A DNA stretch of 64,000 nt from Terriglobia bacterium (GCA_020073665.1 JAIQEU010000009.1:124001-188000), one strand, 5' to 3'. Counted from the stretch's first letter, positions 1 to 8,702 are shown. Numbers and translations: made by a program. Notes: generated by a model from the letters alone, not told the origin.

Positions 1-226
1 CAATCACCGCTAACACCGGGGTCGCGAGAACAATGATGTCGCTACCGCGCGTTGCATCGGCAGGATCGGTATGGCCTTTATCGATGGCGGCCTTGCTGCG
101 TGCGCGCTCCAGCACGGGCGCACGATCGCAGCCCACGATCTGGCCAGGGAATCCGTACTTCTTCAGCGCCAGCCCGAGTGAGCCCCCGATCAGGCCGGTT
201 CCGATGATAGTGATTTGGCGAACCAT
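1..226 (-). CDS. tyrA: Prephenate dehydrogenase, N-terminal part (cut by window edge)
   Basis: Only the first 75 codons lie in the window, read from the ATG at 224-226. Residues 9-18 (GTGLIGGSLG) form a Rossmann dinucleotide-binding loop directly after a hydrophobic beta strand, followed by an LKKYG helix and a CDR segment ending the second strand, as in the TyrA family. TyrA oxidatively decarboxylates prephenate to 4-hydroxyphenylpyruvate for tyrosine synthesis. The gene follows DAHP synthase and chorismate mutase on the same strand, 89 nt after aroF, which supports the call. From the fragment alone another Rossmann dehydrogenase could not be excluded. Confidence 0.85.
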   Translation of the reverse strand, partial: MVRQITIIGTGLIGGSLGLALKKYGFPGQIVGCDRAPVLERARSKAAIDKGHTDPADATRGSDIIVLATPVLAVI

Positions 227-233
227 TAAAAAA

Positions 234-312
234 GTCTTCCGTCGTCCGTCGTCCGTCGTCAGTCATCACTCAAACGTGAAACCTGACGACTGACGACCGA
301 CGACGGACGACT
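234..312. repeat. Intergenic inverted repeat of iterated GTCGTCC-like words
   Basis: The left arm (234-264) repeats the word GTCGTCC/GTCGTC four times. The right arm (282-312) carries the reverse-complement words GACGACC/GACGACGG, separated by about 17 nt, so the whole unit can fold into a long imperfect hairpin. It fills the gap between aroF and tyrA. A sister element built from a closely related word lies at 63457-63543. There is no T-tract typical of an intrinsic terminator. Confidence 0.8.
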
Positions 313-315
313 GGT

Positions 316-1335
316 TCAAGCGATCTCGCGGCCCACCACCGGCGCGATCAGGCGCAGTTCATCCATCAGCTTCGCAAACTGATCGGGGAAAAGCGATTGG
401 GCGCCGTCCGACAACGCCTTGTCCGGGTCGTGATGCACCTCAATTAGCAGCGCATCTGCGCCGGCCGCCACCGACGCTCGTGCCATGGGTGCAACCTTGT
501 CGCGCAGTCCGGTGCCATGCGAAGGATCGGAGGTCATGGGCAGGTGCGAAAGTTTCTTGATAATCGGTATTGCAGAAATGTCCAAGGTGTTGCGGGTGTA
601 GGTCTCGAACGTCCGAATGCCGCGTTCGCACAGGATCACGTCGTAGTTCCCGCCCGACATGATGTATTCCGCCGATAACAGCAACTCTTCGAGTGTGGCC
701 GCGATCCCGCGCTTGAGCAGGACGGGCTTCTTGATCTTGCCCAACTCGCGCAGCAAATTGAAATTCTGCATGTTGCGCGCACCCACCTGAAGGATGTCGA
801 CGTAAGGCACCATCATCTCGATCTGCGAAATCTCCATGACTTCGCTGATTACCAGCAGGCCAAAACGGTCGCCCGCCTCCCGTAGCAATTTCAGGCCTGC
901 CAGGCCCATGCCCTGGAAGGTGTAGGGTGAACTGCGAGGCTTAAACGCGCCGCCACGCAGCACCCGCGCGCCCGCAGCGGCCACCTGCTCCGCCACGGTG
1001 AACAGTTGCTCCCTCGATTCGACCGAGCAGGGGCCGGCCATAACGACGACTTCGGTGCCGCCAATCTTGAGCCCGTTGGCGAATTCCACCACCGTGCCCT
1101 GCGGACGAAAACTGCGTCCCGCCAGCTTGTAAGGCGCGCTGATGCGGTGGACTTCCTGCACCCCGCTGAGCACCATCAGGTTGCGGGTATCGAAATCAAT
1201 GCGCGCGCCTACCGCTGCCAGCACGGTCTGCACGGCGCCGGTGGTGCGATGCACCGAGAAGCCCATCCGCACCAGGTGTTCGATGACCTGCTGGATCTGC
1301 TCCTCGGTCGCGCTGTCTTGCATGGCAACAATCAT
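316..1335 (-). CDS. aroF: 3-deoxy-7-phosphoheptulonate (DAHP) synthase, type I-beta with N-terminal regulatory domain
   Basis: Catalyses the first shikimate-pathway step, condensing phosphoenolpyruvate and erythrose 4-phosphate in the cytoplasm. At 339 residues it has the length of the Thermotoga-type enzyme: a ferredoxin-like N-terminal domain (about 1-70, beginning MIVAMQ...ATEEQI) expected to bind aromatic amino acids, then the TIM barrel. Visible barrel motifs are GPCSVES (101-107) and [15 protein letters not shown] (128-142). The ATG at 1335 was kept because the family N-terminus starts exactly there, although no strong ribosome-binding site is visible. Nine nt downstream of the chorismate mutase gene, so co-transcribed; a functional CM-DAHPS complex is plausible but not shown. 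Confidence 0.95.
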   Translation of the reverse strand: MIVAMQDSATEEQIQQVIEHLVRMGFSVHRTTGAVQTVLAAVGARIDFDTRNLMVLSGVQEVHRISAPYKLAGRSFRPQGTVVEFANGLKIGGTEVVVMAGPCSVESREQLFTVAEQVAAAGARVLRGGAFKPRSSPYTFQGMGLAGLKLLREAGDRFGLLVISEVMEISQIEMMVPYVDILQVGARNMQNFNLLRELGKIKKPVLLKRGIAATLEELLLSAEYIMSGGNYDVILCERGIRTFETYTRNTLDISAIPIIKKLSHLPMTSDPSHGTGLRDKVAPMARASVAAGADALLIEVHHDPDKALSDGAQSLFPDQFAKLMDELRLIAPVVGREIA

Positions 1336-1344
1336 AAGAAGTTG

Positions 1345-1668
1345 TCAGTCGTTTACTTCCGAATCTAGTTCCGTGTCGCCGGCGCCTTCTGCGGTGGTCT
1401 GGGGCGCGATTTCTTCCTGCTGAATCTTGCGCATGATATCCATCACACGCTCGTAGATTCGTATCAAGTCGCGCTCGGGCAACGGCCCCCGGTTTGCCCG
1501 CGATGCATTGGCGAACACTGCCTGCTCGCGGTCGGGTTCGTAGATGGGCATGCCGGCCCGGCGCTTCAACTTGCCGATCTCATGGGCAGCCTGGGCGCGC
1601 TGGTTCAGTAATTCGACCAGCTTGTGATCGATCTCATCGATTTTCTTACGCCAGTCCGCGATGTCCAT
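1345..1668 (-). CDS. Chorismate mutase, AroQ type
   Basis: A 107-residue all-helical AroQ-fold protein converting chorismate to prephenate for phenylalanine and tyrosine. The first helix carries the family pattern (IDEIDHKLVELLNQRAQAAHEIG, residues 10-32) with R24, then K35/K37 and the ExxRE-like segment around 44-49. An upstream in-frame start at 1731 exists, but those extra residues come from the repeat at 1677-1751 and look non-coding, so the ATG at 1668 is chosen. It lies between trpA and aroF in the supraoperon. A C-terminal tail rich in acidic residues follows the domain. Confidence 0.9.
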   Translation of the reverse strand: MDIADWRKKIDEIDHKLVELLNQRAQAAHEIGKLKRRAGMPIYEPDREQAVFANASRANRGPLPERDLIRIYERVMDIMRKIQQEEIAPQTTAEGAGDTELDSEVND

Positions 1669-1676
1669 AAGAACCG

Positions 1677-1751
1677 GTAGCTGGCAGTTGGTAGCAGGTA
1701 GTTGGATAAACCGGGTTCCGTGCCCAGCCACCAGCCACTAGCTGCCAGCTA
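1677..1751. repeat. Inverted repeat of TAGCTGGCAG-type words overlapping the trpA 3' end
   Basis: The left arm (1677-1705) is made of TAGCTGGCAGTTGG/TAGCAGGTAG words; the right arm (1722-1751) carries their reverse complements (CCAGCCACC.., TAGCTGCCAGCTA). The right arm runs into the last codons of trpA and supplies its terminal Leu-Val-Ala-Gly-Ser and stop. It is the same structural class as the elements at 234, 8430 and 63457 but uses a different word. Confidence 0.7.
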
Positions 1752-2499
1752 CAAGCCCTTTTATGAATTGTGCCACAGCCGCGGCTTCTTGTCCGTGATT
1801 GCGCTCGATGGTTTCGACTATCGCGCTGCCTACCACCGCTGCGTCGGCAAATTTTCCGATGGCAGCGAACTGTTCCGGGGTCGAGATGCCGAAGCCGACC
1901 GCGATTGGCAGTTGCGTATATTTACGCAGACGGCGGACGAGGTTTTTCGCATCGTCGGGCAACTGTTTGCGCGCGCCAGTCACCCCGGTACGCGAAACTG
2001 CGTACACAAACCCGCTGGAGGCCTGGGCCACCAGCTTCAAACGGTGGTCAGTGCTCGTGGGTGCAGCCAGAAACACGGTCGCCAGATTCCGCTTGCGCAT
2101 TTCCGCGAGATAGCCGGCCGCTTCTTCCACTGGCAGGTCGGTGACGAGTGCGCCGTCGATCCCAGCATCCTTGGCTGCGGCGGCGAACTTTTCCACGCCC
2201 ATGCGCATGATCGGGTTGAGATAAGAAAAAATAATTAGTCCGGCTTGCGATTGCGCGCGCACTTCTTTGGCCAGCTTGAGTACCTGCTCGAGGGTGGTGC
2301 CGTGGCGCAGCGCACGTTCGCTGGCGCGCTGGATGACCGGACCATCCGCCAGGGGATCGCTGAACGGAACCCCCAGTTCGATCACATCGGCGCCGGCCGC
2401 AATCGCCGCCAGCACCACGGCCCGAGTGGTGGCAAGGTCCGGATCGCCGCAGGTGACGTAGGCAACGAGCGAAGGCCGTTTTTGGAAAGCCAGTGGCAT
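1738..2499 (-). CDS. trpA: Tryptophan synthase alpha chain
   Basis: A 253-residue TIM-barrel subunit cleaving indole-3-glycerol phosphate to indole, which is channelled to TrpB. The catalytic glutamate lies in DVIELGVPFSDPLADGP (near residue 40) and the catalytic aspartate in ALVTDLP. The phosphate-binding VGFGIS segment is also present. It begins 28 nt after trpB, the usual B-A order. The last five codons lie in an intergenic-type inverted repeat, so the C-terminus may have been remodelled by repeat insertion; the family core is complete. Confidence 0.96.
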   Translation of the reverse strand: MPLAFQKRPSLVAYVTCGDPDLATTRAVVLAAIAAGADVIELGVPFSDPLADGPVIQRASERALRHGTTLEQVLKLAKEVRAQSQAGLIIFSYLNPIMRMGVEKFAAAAKDAGIDGALVTDLPVEEAAGYLAEMRKRNLATVFLAAPTSTDHRLKLVAQASSGFVYAVSRTGVTGARKQLPDDAKNLVRRLRKYTQLPIAVGFGISTPEQFAAIGKFADAAVVGSAIVETIERNHGQEAAAVAQFIKGLVAGS

Positions 2500-2527
2500 T
2501 GGAGGAATCGTCGACCTTTACTCGTGG

Positions 2528-3727
2528 TCAATCCAGTTTCAGGTTCTCCCGCATGATTCCGATATCTTTGTCTCCCCGCCCGGAAACATTCACCATGACA
2601 ATCTCCGACTTCTTCATCCTGGGCGCGCGCTTGATCGCTTCCGCTACTGCATGGGCGGACTCCAGCGCAGGGATGATTCCTTCGGTGCGCGCCAGCGTGG
2701 TCGTGGCCTCAAGTGCTTCCGCGTCGGAGGCCGGGACGTACTCCGCCCGGCCGCTATCCTTTAGCCAGGCGTGTTCGGGGCCGATCGAGGGATAGTCGAG
2801 TCCCGCGGACACCGAGTGCGTGGTAGCGATCTGCCCGGCGGCGTCCTGCAGCACATAAGAATAGGTGCCTTGCAGCACGCCCGGTGAGCCGCCACGAAAG
2901 CGGGCCGCATGGTCGCCCAGTTGCTCGCTACGGCCTCCGGCTTCCACGCCGATGAGTTTTACCTTCTTGTCCTTAAGGAAGTTGTAGAAGATGCCGATCG
3001 AGTTCGAGCCTCCGCCCACACAAGCTATGATCGCGGTTGGCAGCTTGCCTTCGGCTTTGAGAATCTGCGCGCGGGCTTCACGGCCGATGACTTTGTGGAA
3101 GTCACGCACCATCGTTGGATAGGGATGCGCGCCGAGCACGCTCCCCAGCAGGTAATGCGTGGTGCGGACGTTGGTGACCCAGTCGCGCATGGCCTCGTTG
3201 ATGGCGTCTTTCAAGGTGCGCGAACCGGAGTCGACCCCTCGCACTTCGGCACCCAGCAAGCGCATGCGGAAGACGTTCAGTTCCTGCCGGCGCATGTCTT
3301 CAGTGCCCATGTAGACGACGCACTCGAATCCAAACAGCGCGCATACGGTTGCGGTGGCGACACCGTGTTGCCCGGCGCCGGTTTCAGCGATGATGCGGCG
3401 CTTGCCCATACGCTCGGCCAGCAGCGCCTGTCCCAGGCAGTTGTTGATCTTGTGCGCGCCGGTGTGCAGCAAGTCTTCGCGCTTGAGATAGATTTTGGCG
3501 CCGCCAAGCTGCTTGGTCAGGCGTTGCGCGAAAAACAGCGGAGTGGGGCGTCCAGCGTAGGTGTGCAGCAGGTCAGCAAGCCTTGCCTGAAATTTGCGGT
3601 CACGCTTGGCTTTGTCATACGCGCGCTCCAGTTCTTCAAGCGCCGCCATCAGGGTTTCGGGGACGTAGCGTCCGCCGTAGACGCCAAAGCGACCAGGAGT
3701 CTGCTTCTCCCTACCTTGACTTGTCAT
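2528..3727 (-). CDS. trpB: Tryptophan synthase beta chain
   Basis: PLP enzyme joining indole and serine to give tryptophan; 399 residues, normal length. K93 in HTGAHKINN forms the PLP Schiff base and ACVGGGSN is the phosphate-binding loop. The N-terminus has the family start [16 protein letters not shown]. An in-frame extension to 3973 would overlap trpF by about 220 nt and its residues are unlike TrpB, so the ATG at 3727, 26 nt after the trpF stop, is chosen. This is the TrpB1 type, which pairs with TrpA. Confidence 0.96.
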   Translation of the reverse strand: MTSQGREKQTPGRFGVYGGRYVPETLMAALEELERAYDKAKRDRKFQARLADLLHTYAGRPTPLFFAQRLTKQLGGAKIYLKREDLLHTGAHKINNCLGQALLAERMGKRRIIAETGAGQHGVATATVCALFGFECVVYMGTEDMRRQELNVFRMRLLGAEVRGVDSGSRTLKDAINEAMRDWVTNVRTTHYLLGSVLGAHPYPTMVRDFHKVIGREARAQILKAEGKLPTAIIACVGGGSNSIGIFYNFLKDKKVKLIGVEAGGRSEQLGDHAARFRGGSPGVLQGTYSYVLQDAAGQIATTHSVSAGLDYPSIGPEHAWLKDSGRAEYVPASDAEALEATTTLARTEGIIPALESAHAVAEAIKRAPRMKKSEIVMVNVSGRGDKDIGIMRENLKLD

Positions 3728-3753
3728 CCTGAGCACTCTCGCCGTTGCTCGCT

Positions 3754-4413
3754 TCACAAAGTGTTCTCCCCTGCCCGAACCGCTGCCACAAATGCACGGA
3801 CTTTGCCGGGATCTTTTTTCCCGGGACTGGCCTCGACACCGGAGGAAACATCCACGCCCCAAGGTTTCAGTATTCGGATAGCCTCGGTCACATTCCCGGG
3901 AGTGAGGCCGCCAGCGACGACGATTGAGCACTGTTTGCTCATCAAAGAGACAAAAGCCTGGGCTTCTTCCCAATTGAATTTCTTGCCAGTACCGCCCACG
4001 GCTCCTGAATCAATAAAGATGGCAGCCAGATTTTCCGGAATGGGCCAAAACGATCCCCAAGCGGCACCCTTCTTGCGCCACGTCCATGCCACGGCGCCAG
4101 CGGGGAGAGATAGGAACACTTTTCTGTTAGTGACTTGCCTTTCCGGCCGCCGCTGTTCATCGGCGTGCAACTGGACAGCGGTCAGCCCGACTTTCTCGGC
4201 AAGGTCAGCGACCTTAGCTGGTGATTCATCCACGAACACCCCGACCTTTTCGATCCTGGCCGGCACCGCGGCTACGATTTCCCGGGCCGTTCCCGGGTCG
4301 ATCTTGCGCTGACTCTTCTCATAAAACACAAACCCCAACGCGTCCGCGCCGGCATCGACGGCCGTCAATGCGTCCTCCAGGTTCGTGATCCCGCAGATTT
4401 TGACCCATGTCAT
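3754..4413 (-). CDS. trpF: Phosphoribosylanthranilate isomerase
   Basis: A 219-residue TIM barrel performing the Amadori rearrangement of phosphoribosylanthranilate. The family start VKICGITN (residues 4-11) contains the catalytic cysteine, and the catalytic aspartate is in [23 protein letters not shown] near the end is the phosphate site. It begins 32 nt after trpC. Residues 75-130 are a little more divergent than the ends, but no frame disruption is visible. Confidence 0.94.
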   Translation of the reverse strand: MTWVKICGITNLEDALTAVDAGADALGFVFYEKSQRKIDPGTAREIVAAVPARIEKVGVFVDESPAKVADLAEKVGLTAVQLHADEQRRPERQVTNRKVFLSLPAGAVAWTWRKKGAAWGSFWPIPENLAAIFIDSGAVGGTGKKFNWEEAQAFVSLMSKQCSIVVAGGLTPGNVTEAIRILKPWGVDVSSGVEASPGKKDPGKVRAFVAAVRAGENTL

Positions 4414-4445
4414 AAGAACAGTTGCCAGTAGTCAGTTCCCGGTCC

Positions 4446-5252
4446 TCAGTTACGGGCAACAGGCGTTGTGGCAGAAAGTAACGTGCGCAGCGTTTCCCCC
4501 GGATTCTCCGCTTTCATCAGCGATTCGCCAATCAGGAACGCGTGATACCCCGCAGCCCGTAGCTTAGCGATGTCCGCCGGGTTCTTGATCCCGCTTTCGG
4601 CGACGCGGACCACATTCTGAGGGATGGCCCCCGCCAGGTTGAGGGCGGTCTCCAGACTGACCTCGAAGGTCCGCAGATCGCGGTTATTCACGCCAATCAG
4701 GTTGCAGCCTGCTTCGAGCGCGCGCTGCAATTCTTCATGGTCGTGGACTTCGCACAGCACGTCGAGCCCGTACCCGCGGCTCTGCATCGCCAGCCCGACC
4801 AGTTCTGCCCGAGACAACGCAGCCACGATCAGCAAAATAGCATCGGCACCACTGGCCAAGGCCTCGAGCAGCTGGAATTCATCCACAATGAAGTCTTTAC
4901 GCAGGCAAGCCAGTTTCGTATTCGCGGAGGCGAGTCGCAGGTTCTCGAGCGAGCCCTGGAAAAACTCTTCGTCGGTCAACACAGACAGCGCCGCCGCCCC
5001 CGCGTTCTCCAACTCTTTTGCCAGTTGCGCCGCATCGAAGTCGGCTCGAATCAACCCACGAGAGGGCGAAGCCTTCTTCAATTCCGCGATGATCGCCGGC
5101 CCTGCGTGGCTTCTTGCCTCAAGCATCCGTCGAAAGCCGCGCGGCACGTGGGCTTGGGCCCGGCGCTCCAGCTCGCGCAAATCAGCCATGGGCCGGGCTT
5201 CTGCGACTCTGCGGCGTGTGGCTGCCACAATCTGGTCAAGACGGGTAGGCAT
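4446..5252 (-). CDS. trpC: Indole-3-glycerol phosphate synthase
   Basis: A 268-residue TIM barrel closing the indole ring from CdRP. Visible family motifs are AELKKASPSRG (catalytic lysine), LRKDFIVDEFQ, GVNNRDL and VAESGI. It is the first trp gene of the supraoperon in this window. trpD and trpE are not upstream; the neighbour is an aquaporin gene 112 nt away, so the anthranilate half of the pathway must be encoded elsewhere. No leader peptide or T-box was recognised in the short upstream gap. Confidence 0.95.
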   Translation of the reverse strand: MPTRLDQIVAATRRRVAEARPMADLRELERRAQAHVPRGFRRMLEARSHAGPAIIAELKKASPSRGLIRADFDAAQLAKELENAGAAALSVLTDEEFFQGSLENLRLASANTKLACLRKDFIVDEFQLLEALASGADAILLIVAALSRAELVGLAMQSRGYGLDVLCEVHDHEELQRALEAGCNLIGVNNRDLRTFEVSLETALNLAGAIPQNVVRVAESGIKNPADIAKLRAAGYHAFLIGESLMKAENPGETLRTLLSATTPVARN

Positions 5253-5311
5253 AAAGAATTCTGATGATTATACGGGAAGGAGAACGGGCGGGCGGGGTGC
5301 TACTGAAGTGC

Positions 5312-5347
5312 GTCATCCCGCACCAGCGCAAACTGGTGCAAGATGAC
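5312..5347 (-). repeat. Imperfect hairpin downstream of the aquaporin gene
   Basis: GTCATC (5312-5317) pairs with GATGAC (5342-5347) and an inner CACCAG pairs with CTGGTG around a 6-nt loop. It sits 18 nt after the aqpZ stop codon and could end aqpZ transcription, but there is no T-run. The outer words resemble the TGTCATCCTGAG word just inside the trpB start region (around 3722), so this may be a member of a dispersed repeat rather than a terminator. Confidence 0.5.
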
Positions 5348-5364
5348 GGGGTTGGATCGTTGGC

Positions 5365-6051
5365 TTACGCCGCAACTTCCAGAAGTCCGGTGCGGTAGAG
5401 CAGGCCCGACACAATGCCTGCCACACTGGGGACCACCAGGAACAGCCATACCTGGGCAAGCGCGCGCCCACCGACCAGCAGCGCCGGACCCAGGCTGCGA
5501 GCCGGATTCACCGAGACGCCGGTAATGTTGATTCCGAAGATATGGATCGCCACCAGGGTGATGCCAATCGCCAGACCAGCCATGTGCGATGGCGCCCCTT
5601 TTTGCGTCGCTCCCAGAATGACCATGACGAACAGGAGCGTGGCCACAAACTCAAACGTAATCGCGGACGAAAGCCCATACCCCGCCAGGTAGCCCTCTCC
5701 CCAGCCGTTCTGGCCTAAACCGCTGGCGGCAGTGCTGTATCCGGTCAGCAGGCCATTGGCAATCACCGACAGCACGCCGGCCGCGGCGATTGCACCCAGC
5801 ACCTGCCCGGTGATGTAGCCAACGAGGTCGCCGCCGTTCATTCGTCCGGCGACAAACACACCCAGGCTGACCGCGGGGTTAATGTGGCATCCGGAGATCG
5901 GACCGATGCCGTAAGCCATGGCGATCAGTGCGAAGCCGAAAGCGAAGGCAATTCCCAACAAACCGACGCTCTTGCCGGCGACCACTGCCGTGCCGCAGCC
6001 GAAGAGCACGAGTGTGAACGTCCCAATAAACTCCGCCAGATATTTTTTCAC
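5365..6051 (-). CDS. aqpZ: Aquaporin Z-type water channel
   Basis: A 228-residue MIP-family membrane channel with six predicted transmembrane helices. Both pore loops carry the NPA box: HINPAVSLG (NPA at 58-60) and VNPARSLGPA (182-184), with the selectivity-filter arginine at 185. A histidine at 170 in VAIHIFGI matches the filter position of water-selective rather than glycerol channels. It lies upstream of trpC on the same strand but is separated by a hairpin, so it is probably a separate unit. Confidence 0.95.
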   Translation of the reverse strand: MKKYLAEFIGTFTLVLFGCGTAVVAGKSVGLLGIAFAFGFALIAMAYGIGPISGCHINPAVSLGVFVAGRMNGGDLVGYITGQVLGAIAAAGVLSVIANGLLTGYSTAASGLGQNGWGEGYLAGYGLSSAITFEFVATLLFVMVILGATQKGAPSHMAGLAIGITLVAIHIFGINITGVSVNPARSLGPALLVGGRALAQVWLFLVVPSVAGIVSGLLYRTGLLEVAA

Positions 6052-6117
6052 TGTCCACCTCCAGGTGGTGATTCACGTTTGCAATTGAAAAATACCAAGC
6101 CGCGTGATCCTAGGATG

Positions 6118-7170
6118 CTAATGTGTAAGCGAGACATTCAGGCCGGTGGTGAAGACAATGTCGTTCTTCTTTTTGCCCTGCGGCGGATTGCTGACGTAAA
6201 TGTCGCCGAACGAGTTCTGCCAGCCCATCCATTTGCTGATCTTGGTGACGGTTCCGAAATTGAACGTGCCGCGATAATCACCAGCGCTATTCAGATTCGG
6301 GAAGAAGTATAGGCTTTGGGTGATGGCGGTGGAAGCGTGCAACTTGTGCAGGAATTCCTCGCCTAGGGTGGCCGCGGCGAAGTTGTTCGACACGCTGGTG
6401 TACTTCTCGTGGGTATAGTTCACTCCCGCGAGGAAATCGAGCGTGGTGGCTTCCCGCTTGACTGCATGAAAGCCCAGGCCGCCCCCAAACACCGAGCGCA
6501 GATCGAGGGTCTGCAGGCTGTCGGCCTGGAAGTCGGCGTTGACGAAGTCGAACAGCCGCGGAGTAATGTCACGATCGTAGCGAATCCCGCCCTGCTCAGA
6601 ATTGGCCGTCGTCGAGGGGACCGCCCCCGGCGCATCGTTGGTGGCGTACACCGTGCCGGCATACAGCCCGAGCTTGTCGTGCAGGGTCTTGCGGTTGGCG
6701 TTGAAAGCCACCGCCAGGTTTTTGGTCTGGCTGTTGCCGCGGGTCAGGGCGAACCCGACGTTGATGCCCCCGGCCCAGTTCTCCCGGAAGCCGGGATTCA
6801 GGGACTTTTCGTATGCCGTCTGTTCCGCTTCGCTGCGGATCATCACAATGTTGTCCTTGGGCGCTTCTAGGGTGCCACCGGTCTTGGTGGCCACCTCGAT
6901 TTTCCCGTCGCTCGTCGAAACCGGGCCGACCACTGTATGGCCGTCCTTCAGCGCAATGTGCAGGGGTGCCGTGGAGGTCACTTCCTGCACTGCCGCCCAC
7001 TGCATGGTGACATCGCCGGCAAACTCAGTCTTCATGACCAGGTCCTTGCCATCAGACTTGACGATGGTGCCGGTCAGCCGGTCGCCATTCTTCAGGACTA
7101 CCTGGTCCGCCAACAGGTTGATTGAAAAAAACGCCGTGATCAGCATGAACAAAATTGCTGCGTTTCTCAT
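6118..7170 (-). CDS. DUF481-family outer-membrane protein
   Basis: A 350-residue secreted protein. The N-terminus has a signal peptide ending near LLADQ, followed by an SH3-like stretch (VVLKNGDRLTGTIV) repeated around residue 70, then a long beta-rich C-terminal part from about 125 with alternating aromatic residues, typical of DUF481/YdiY-like beta-barrels. The ATG at 7170 follows GGAGGAACTC closely; the in-frame GTG at 7182 lies in that ribosome-binding site and is rejected. Function unknown; family members are often envelope-stress associated. Confidence 0.85.
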   Translation of the reverse strand: MRNAAILFMLITAFFSINLLADQVVLKNGDRLTGTIVKSDGKDLVMKTEFAGDVTMQWAAVQEVTSTAPLHIALKDGHTVVGPVSTSDGKIEVATKTGGTLEAPKDNIVMIRSEAEQTAYEKSLNPGFRENWAGGINVGFALTRGNSQTKNLAVAFNANRKTLHDKLGLYAGTVYATNDAPGAVPSTTANSEQGGIRYDRDITPRLFDFVNADFQADSLQTLDLRSVFGGGLGFHAVKREATTLDFLAGVNYTHEKYTSVSNNFAAATLGEEFLHKLHASTAITQSLYFFPNLNSAGDYRGTFNFGTVTKISKWMGWQNSFGDIYVSNPPQGKKKNDIVFTTGLNVSLTH

Positions 7171-7312
7171 GAGTTCCTCCACAGTTGCTTGCGTCGGTAT
7201 GGAAATTCCAGTTTGAGCGACTAAACGTGGCGCGATCGAGGCCGTAACATGGAGCCTACTCCGTACTGCACAGAGCAGGGTTTACCCTTGGGGAAACAAC
7301 GAGAAAAATGCT

Positions 7313-7399
7313 TGGTGCCATCGAAGGGACTCGAACCCCCACACCCTTGCGGGTACATGGACCTGAACCATGCGCGTCTGCCAATTCCGCCACGATGGC
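7313..7399 (-). tRNA. tRNA-Leu (anticodon CAG)
   Basis: On the minus strand the acceptor GCCATCG pairs with CGATGGC followed by ACCA. The D-arm GCGGAATTGGCAGACGC is typical of class II leucine tRNAs. The anticodon arm CATGG-TTCAGGT-CCATG gives CAG, a long variable arm follows, and the T-arm contains GTTCGAGTC. The CCA end is encoded. All stems pair. Confidence 0.96.
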
Positions 7400-7567
7400 C
7401 AAAACAAACTTGCGCGGCAGCTTTGGCGGGCTGCCTGCAGGAAAGGACTACAAGTAATATTCTACTGTGGCACGCTGGACTGTCAAACTCGCGCAGCTCC
7501 CTGGTTTTGTTTTGAGCAGCGCCGCGGGCTGAAAAAGGAATAAGCTTTAGTTGAGGAGTTGCACGCT

Positions 7568-7807
7568 GTGTCCGAATCCGCGAAGGACCGCTCTCGCAAG
7601 CTGCCGGAGGACGTGGTCGGCCAGCTCCGCTCTTTGGCCCATGACCTGAGCAATTGCCTCGAGACCATCCTGCAGGCGGCTTACCTTCTATCCCAAGCCA
7701 AGGTCGACGCCAAAAGCAAGAAGTGGGCGCAAATGATTGACACCGCCGCCCAAGACGCTGCCCGCATCAATCGCGAGATTCGCGAAATCTTAAGATCGCA
7801 AAGCTAG
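7568..7807 (+). CDS. Orphan histidine-kinase dimerisation-like mini-protein
   Basis: A 79-residue protein, almost entirely helical. The segment SLAHDLSNCLETILQAAYLL resembles the H-box helix of a histidine kinase (HDLxNxL, phosphoacceptor-type His near residue 24), and the second helix (MIDTAAQDAARINREIREIL) resembles the partner helix of the DHp hairpin. There is no ATP-binding domain and no adjacent kinase. The GTG at 7568 follows GAGGAG (7553-7558) at good spacing; a TTG at 7559 lies too close to that site. It could be a stand-alone phosphotransfer or kinase-inhibitor protein; function is inferred from shape only. Confidence 0.7.
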   Translation: MSESAKDRSRKLPEDVVGQLRSLAHDLSNCLETILQAAYLLSQAKVDAKSKKWAQMIDTAAQDAARINREIREILRSQS

Positions 7808-7870
7808 GTGGCAGGACGCCAGCGGCAGGGCGCCAATAAGAAACCCGGAGCGCCAGCCCCGGGCCTTCAA

Positions 7871-7904
7871 CTCGGTACTCGTACAAGGTACTCGGTACTG
7901 GTTC
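7871..7904. repeat. Short GGTACTCG-word palindromic repeat
   Basis: CTCGGTACTCGTACAAGGTACTCGGTACTGG iterates the palindromic word GGTAC/GTAC between the mini-protein gene and osmC, which converge here. It may form a hairpin and help end transcription of both genes. It belongs to the same iterated-word style as other gaps in the window. Confidence 0.5.
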
Positions 7905-8326
7905 TAGCCCAGCCTGGCATCCATGGTGATGTTGGCCCTTAGCACCTTCGAGACCGGGCATCCGGCTTTGGCGTTTTCCGCTGCTTTTTGGAACGCGGCA
8001 GCGTCGGCGTTTGGCACTTTGCCAACCACGTCGAGATGCACTGCGGTGATCGTCCAGCCGGACTCGAGCTTTTCCATGGTCAGGGTCGCATTGGTGCTGA
8101 TGCTCTCCGGGGTCAGATTGGCCGCGCCCAGCTGCACCGAGAGCGCCATGGAGAAGCAAGCCGCGTGGGCCGCGGCAATCAGTTCCTCGGGGTTCGTCCC
8201 CGGAGCGTTTTCGAAACGGGTAGTGAACGAATACGGAGTGTTGGACAGCACTCCGCTGTTGGATGAAACCGAGCCCTTGCCGTCCTTGAGCCCGCCCTTC
8301 CACACCGCGCTAGCCTTGCGTTGCAT
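7904..8326 (-). CDS. osmC: OsmC-family peroxiredoxin
   Basis: A 140-residue cytoplasmic thiol peroxidase that reduces organic hydroperoxides. The two redox cysteines are C57 (HAACFSMAL) and C123 (AGCPVSKVL), and the OsmC start pattern MQRKASAVWKGGLKDGKG is present. Arg37 in the TTRFEN segment fits the family's conserved arginine. Length matches OsmC rather than Ohr. It stands alone between hairpin-bearing gaps. Confidence 0.93.
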   Translation of the reverse strand: MQRKASAVWKGGLKDGKGSVSSNSGVLSNTPYSFTTRFENAPGTNPEELIAAAHAACFSMALSVQLGAANLTPESISTNATLTMEKLESGWTITAVHLDVVGKVPNADAAAFQKAAENAKAGCPVSKVLRANITMDARLG

Positions 8327-8429
8327 TCCAGTCTCCTCGATTTATGAAGTTGTATTCCGTCTGGATATTGTAGATGGAGCAGAGGCCGGGTGTCAGGTGG
8401 CGGGTCGCAGGCGGAGGCGACCTCCAGCC

Positions 8430-8523
8430 GTTAGCATCTAGCACTTGGCATTTAGCCAGATAAAGTTGTGCTGGGTCTTCGAGGACCTTGACTGTCTAAA
8501 TGCTAATTGCCAATTGCTAATTC
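8430..8523. repeat. Inverted repeat of TTAGCATTT/AAATGCTAA words
   Basis: The left arm (8430-8458) reads GTTAGCATCTAGCACTTGGCA..; the right arm (8491-8523) carries complements TAAATGCTAATTGCCAATTGCTAA. The unit occupies the gap between osmC and the zinc-ribbon gene. It is AT-richer than its surroundings and shares the iterated-word, two-arm design of the elements at 234, 1677 and 63457. Confidence 0.65.
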
Positions 8524-8528
8524 CTGCT

Positions 8529-8702
8529 TCAGCAAAAATCCGAACAACTCAAGTAAAATCCGCACTTCGGACAACTCAGTTTGCAGTGGCGTCCCTTAAG
8601 TTCGGTCGAGCAGTTGGGGCAGAACTGCGACGGATTCGGGGCTTTCACGCGGTTGGTCTGGGCGGGTTCGGAGGATTGAGGAGGCTGTGAAACCGGTGGC
8701 AC
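8529..8702 (-). CDS. Small zinc-ribbon protein
   Basis: Short protein whose C-terminal half has two cysteine pairs (CPNC, then [10 protein letters not shown] and a final Cys) and a lysine/arginine-rich linker ([11 protein letters not shown]), the pattern of a treble-clef or zinc-ribbon domain. The open frame extends to an ATG at 8810, which would overlap the divergent gene. The GTG at 8702 gives 57 residues starting VPPVSQPPQ and is preferred; its ribosome-binding site is weak, so the start is uncertain. Function unknown; nucleic-acid or protein binding is plausible. Confidence 0.6.
   Translation of the reverse strand: MPPVSQPPQSSEPAQTNRVKAPNPSQFCPNCSTELKGRHCKLSCPKCGFYLSCSDFC

Noticed and set aside
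234-312. CRISPR array
   Set aside because: Repeats are 6-7 nt without spacers and form two inverted arms; no cas genes anywhere in the window.
2909-4312. Long plus-strand open frame of 467 codons opposite trpB and trpF
   Set aside because: It is antisense to two well-conserved genes, has no ribosome-binding site and no recognisable domain; it is a by-product of high GC content.
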